Positions 4,145 to 5,247 of a stretch of 5,247 nt of DNA are shown here, piece after piece. The notes beneath the pieces are model-generated. The model saw nothing but the letters and a program-made list of their open reading frames with translations. It did no database searches and was not told the origin of the DNA. Position 1 is the first letter of the stretch; each line of letters starts with the position of its first letter. The DNA is from an uncultured beta proteobacterium (lineage in GTDB: Bacteria; Pseudomonadota; Gammaproteobacteria; Burkholderiales; Burkholderiaceae_B), in the NCBI GenBank assembly GCA_903929925.1, contig CAIYWO010000250.1, forward strand, positions 1-5,247. Direction: 5' to 3'. The translations under genes and the position numbers were made by a program.

Positions 4145-5247
4145 TTAGGCTTTTTGGGCAGCGGCCCGAAGTTTAGAGATGGTTGTTGTTGGTGTGATCG
4201 CTTCTGGGTCGATCAAGCAGTGGATGATTGCAGGTAAGCCACTGGCGACTGCACGTTCAAACGCAGGGCCAAACTCTTCGGTTTTTTCAACGCGCTCGCC
4301 ATGTCCACCAAAGGCGCGGGCATAGGCCGAGAAGTCAGGGTTCTTAAGCTGTGTCGCAGAAATCCGCCCTGGGTAGTGCTTCTCTTGGTGCATGCGAATC
4401 GTGCCGTACATCCCGTTATCGACAATGACGACCACGAGTGGCAGGTTGTATTGCACAGCGGTCGCAAACTCTTGACCATGCATCATGAAACAGCCATCGC
4501 CGGCAAAGCAAACCACCAGTTTGTCCGGTGCGACACGCTTTGCACCAACCGCAGCAGGTAAGCCGTAACCCATGGAGCCTGAAGTAGGCGCGAGTTGTGT
4601 GCCGAACTGCGTGAAGCGATGAAAACGATGCAACCAGGTTGCAAAGTTGCCGGCGCCGTTCGTCATGATGGCATCGGCCGGGAGCTTAGATTCCAGGTAG
4701 GCCATTACGCCACCCATTTGCAAGGCGCCTGGGGTTTTAATCGGGACTGGGTCGCTCCAGTCGAGGTAGCTTTGGTGCATCGCTGCGGTACCGGCAGCCC
4801 AGGGCATAGACGAGGGTGTTGCCAAGCTGCTGAGTTCTGCCGCGAAGGCGATAGGCGAGGCGTTGATGGCAACGGCTGCGCGGTAGACGCGTCCAAGCTC
4901 ACCGCTATCTGGATGCACATGAACGAGCGTTTGCTTTGGTACTGGAATATCAAACAGGGTGTAAGCCTGGCTGGGCATTTCGGACATGCGGCCGCCCACG
5001 AGCAGCACCAGATCAGCATCCTGCACACGCTTGAGCAGTTCTGGATTGAGTCCAATGCCAACGTCGCCAATGAAGCAAGGGCTATTCGCAGGGAAAAGCA
5101 TCTGGCGGCGGAACGACACTGCAACCGGTAGCTTGAAGCGCTCGGCAAATTCGACGAATTGTTTGACAGCTGTTGCATTCCAACGCGCACCGCCTAGGAT
5201 GGCGACAGGTGCTTTAGCTTGTGACAAGCGCTTGGCAAGGTCCGCCA
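4145..5247 (-). CDS. Thiamine-diphosphate-dependent enzyme, acetolactate synthase-like, missing N-terminus at window edge
   Basis: The reading frame stays open to the right edge and yields 366 residues, while complete members have roughly 550-570. The N-terminal pyrimidine-binding domain with the catalytic Glu is therefore outside the window. Visible-fragment residues 1 to about 145 form the central domain (KAPVAILGGARWN at 11-23, DLVLLVGGRMSEM at 78-90, VHVHPDSGELGR at 108-119). Residues from about 175 form the diphosphate-binding domain: TNGAGNFATWLHRF (195-208), GSMGYGLPAAVGAK (223-236), then the cofactor motif G249-D250-G251 with D276-N277 some 25 residues later, where Asp250 and Asn277 are the expected Mg2+ ligands. 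Members join or cleave 2-oxoacids (acetolactate synthase, glyoxylate carboligase, decarboxylases). The end, with IDPEAITPTTTISKLR, is not a biosynthetic IlvB tail I recognise, and no small subunit is adjacent, so a catabolic paralogue is more likely. It is the first of two minus-strand genes, followed by gcdH. Family is secure, substrate unknown. Confidence 0.9.
   Translation of the reverse strand, partial: ADLAKRLSQAKAPVAILGGARWNATAVKQFVEFAERFKLPVAVSFRRQMLFPANSPCFIGDVGIGLNPELLKRVQDADLVLLVGGRMSEMPSQAYTLFDIPVPKQTLVHVHPDSGELGRVYRAAVAINASPIAFAAELSSLATPSSMPWAAGTAAMHQSYLDWSDPVPIKTPGALQMGGVMAYLESKLPADAIMTNGAGNFATWLHRFHRFTQFGTQLAPTSGSMGYGLPAAVGAKRVAPDKLVVCFAGDGCFMMHGQEFATAVQYNLPLVVVIVDNGMYGTIRMHQEKHYPGRISATQLKNPDFSAYARAFGGHGERVEKTEEFGPAFERAVASGLPAIIHCLIDPEAITPTTTISKLRAAAQKA

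Noticed and set aside
4595..5131. Open plus-strand frame of 178 codons opposite the thiamine-diphosphate enzyme gene
   Set aside because: It lies entirely antisense to a well-supported gene, its product shows no recognisable family motifs, and I saw no ribosome binding site worth reporting.

Overview
The window reads as ordinary chromosomal sequence from a betaproteobacterium, most likely Burkholderiales and Alcaligenaceae-like (Bordetella/Achromobacter/Pusillimonas relatives). The main reason is the two separate Bug-family (TctC-type) periplasmic solute-binding proteins, a family strongly expanded in that group. The mix of small-acid catabolic genes and the intermediate GC content by eye fit as well. 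No RNA genes, CRISPR arrays, insertion sequences or attachment sites were seen.

Layout. Positions 1-240 (minus) hold the N-terminal end of one Bug protein, cut by the window edge. A 120-base divergent control region (241-360) separates it from a plus-strand run of three genes. These are a short-chain dehydrogenase/reductase (SDR) homologue (361-1134), a complete Bug protein (1187-2161), and an aspartate/glutamate racemase-superfamily protein (2166-2828) that starts 4 bases after the Bug stop codon. The run ends at a strong intrinsic terminator (2848-2877). Converging from the right on the minus strand are a thiamine-diphosphate enzyme of the acetolactate synthase-like family (4145-5247, cut at its N-terminus by the window edge) and, downstream of it, glutaryl-CoA dehydrogenase gcdH (2883-4076).

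How the genes may work together. The plus-strand trio looks like a capture-and-convert module: a periplasmic receptor for a small, probably carboxylated, solute plus two cytoplasmic proteins that could process it. No TctA/TctB membrane subunits are present, so the Bug protein must use a transporter encoded elsewhere or act as a sensor. Both putative enzymes depart from the textbook active sites of their superfamilies. The SDR homologue appears to lack all four members of the Asn-Ser-Tyr-Lys tetrad, and the racemase homologue keeps only the first of the two catalytic cysteines. The module may therefore catalyse something other than oxidoreduction and racemisation. This is the most interesting feature of the window, though the two variants probably belong to existing but poorly characterised subfamilies.

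The minus-strand pair links a 2-oxoacid-type thiamine-diphosphate enzyme with glutaryl-CoA oxidation. That suggests lysine, 2-oxoadipate or aromatic-derived glutaryl-CoA catabolism, but the substrate of the thiamine-diphosphate enzyme cannot be read from the sequence.
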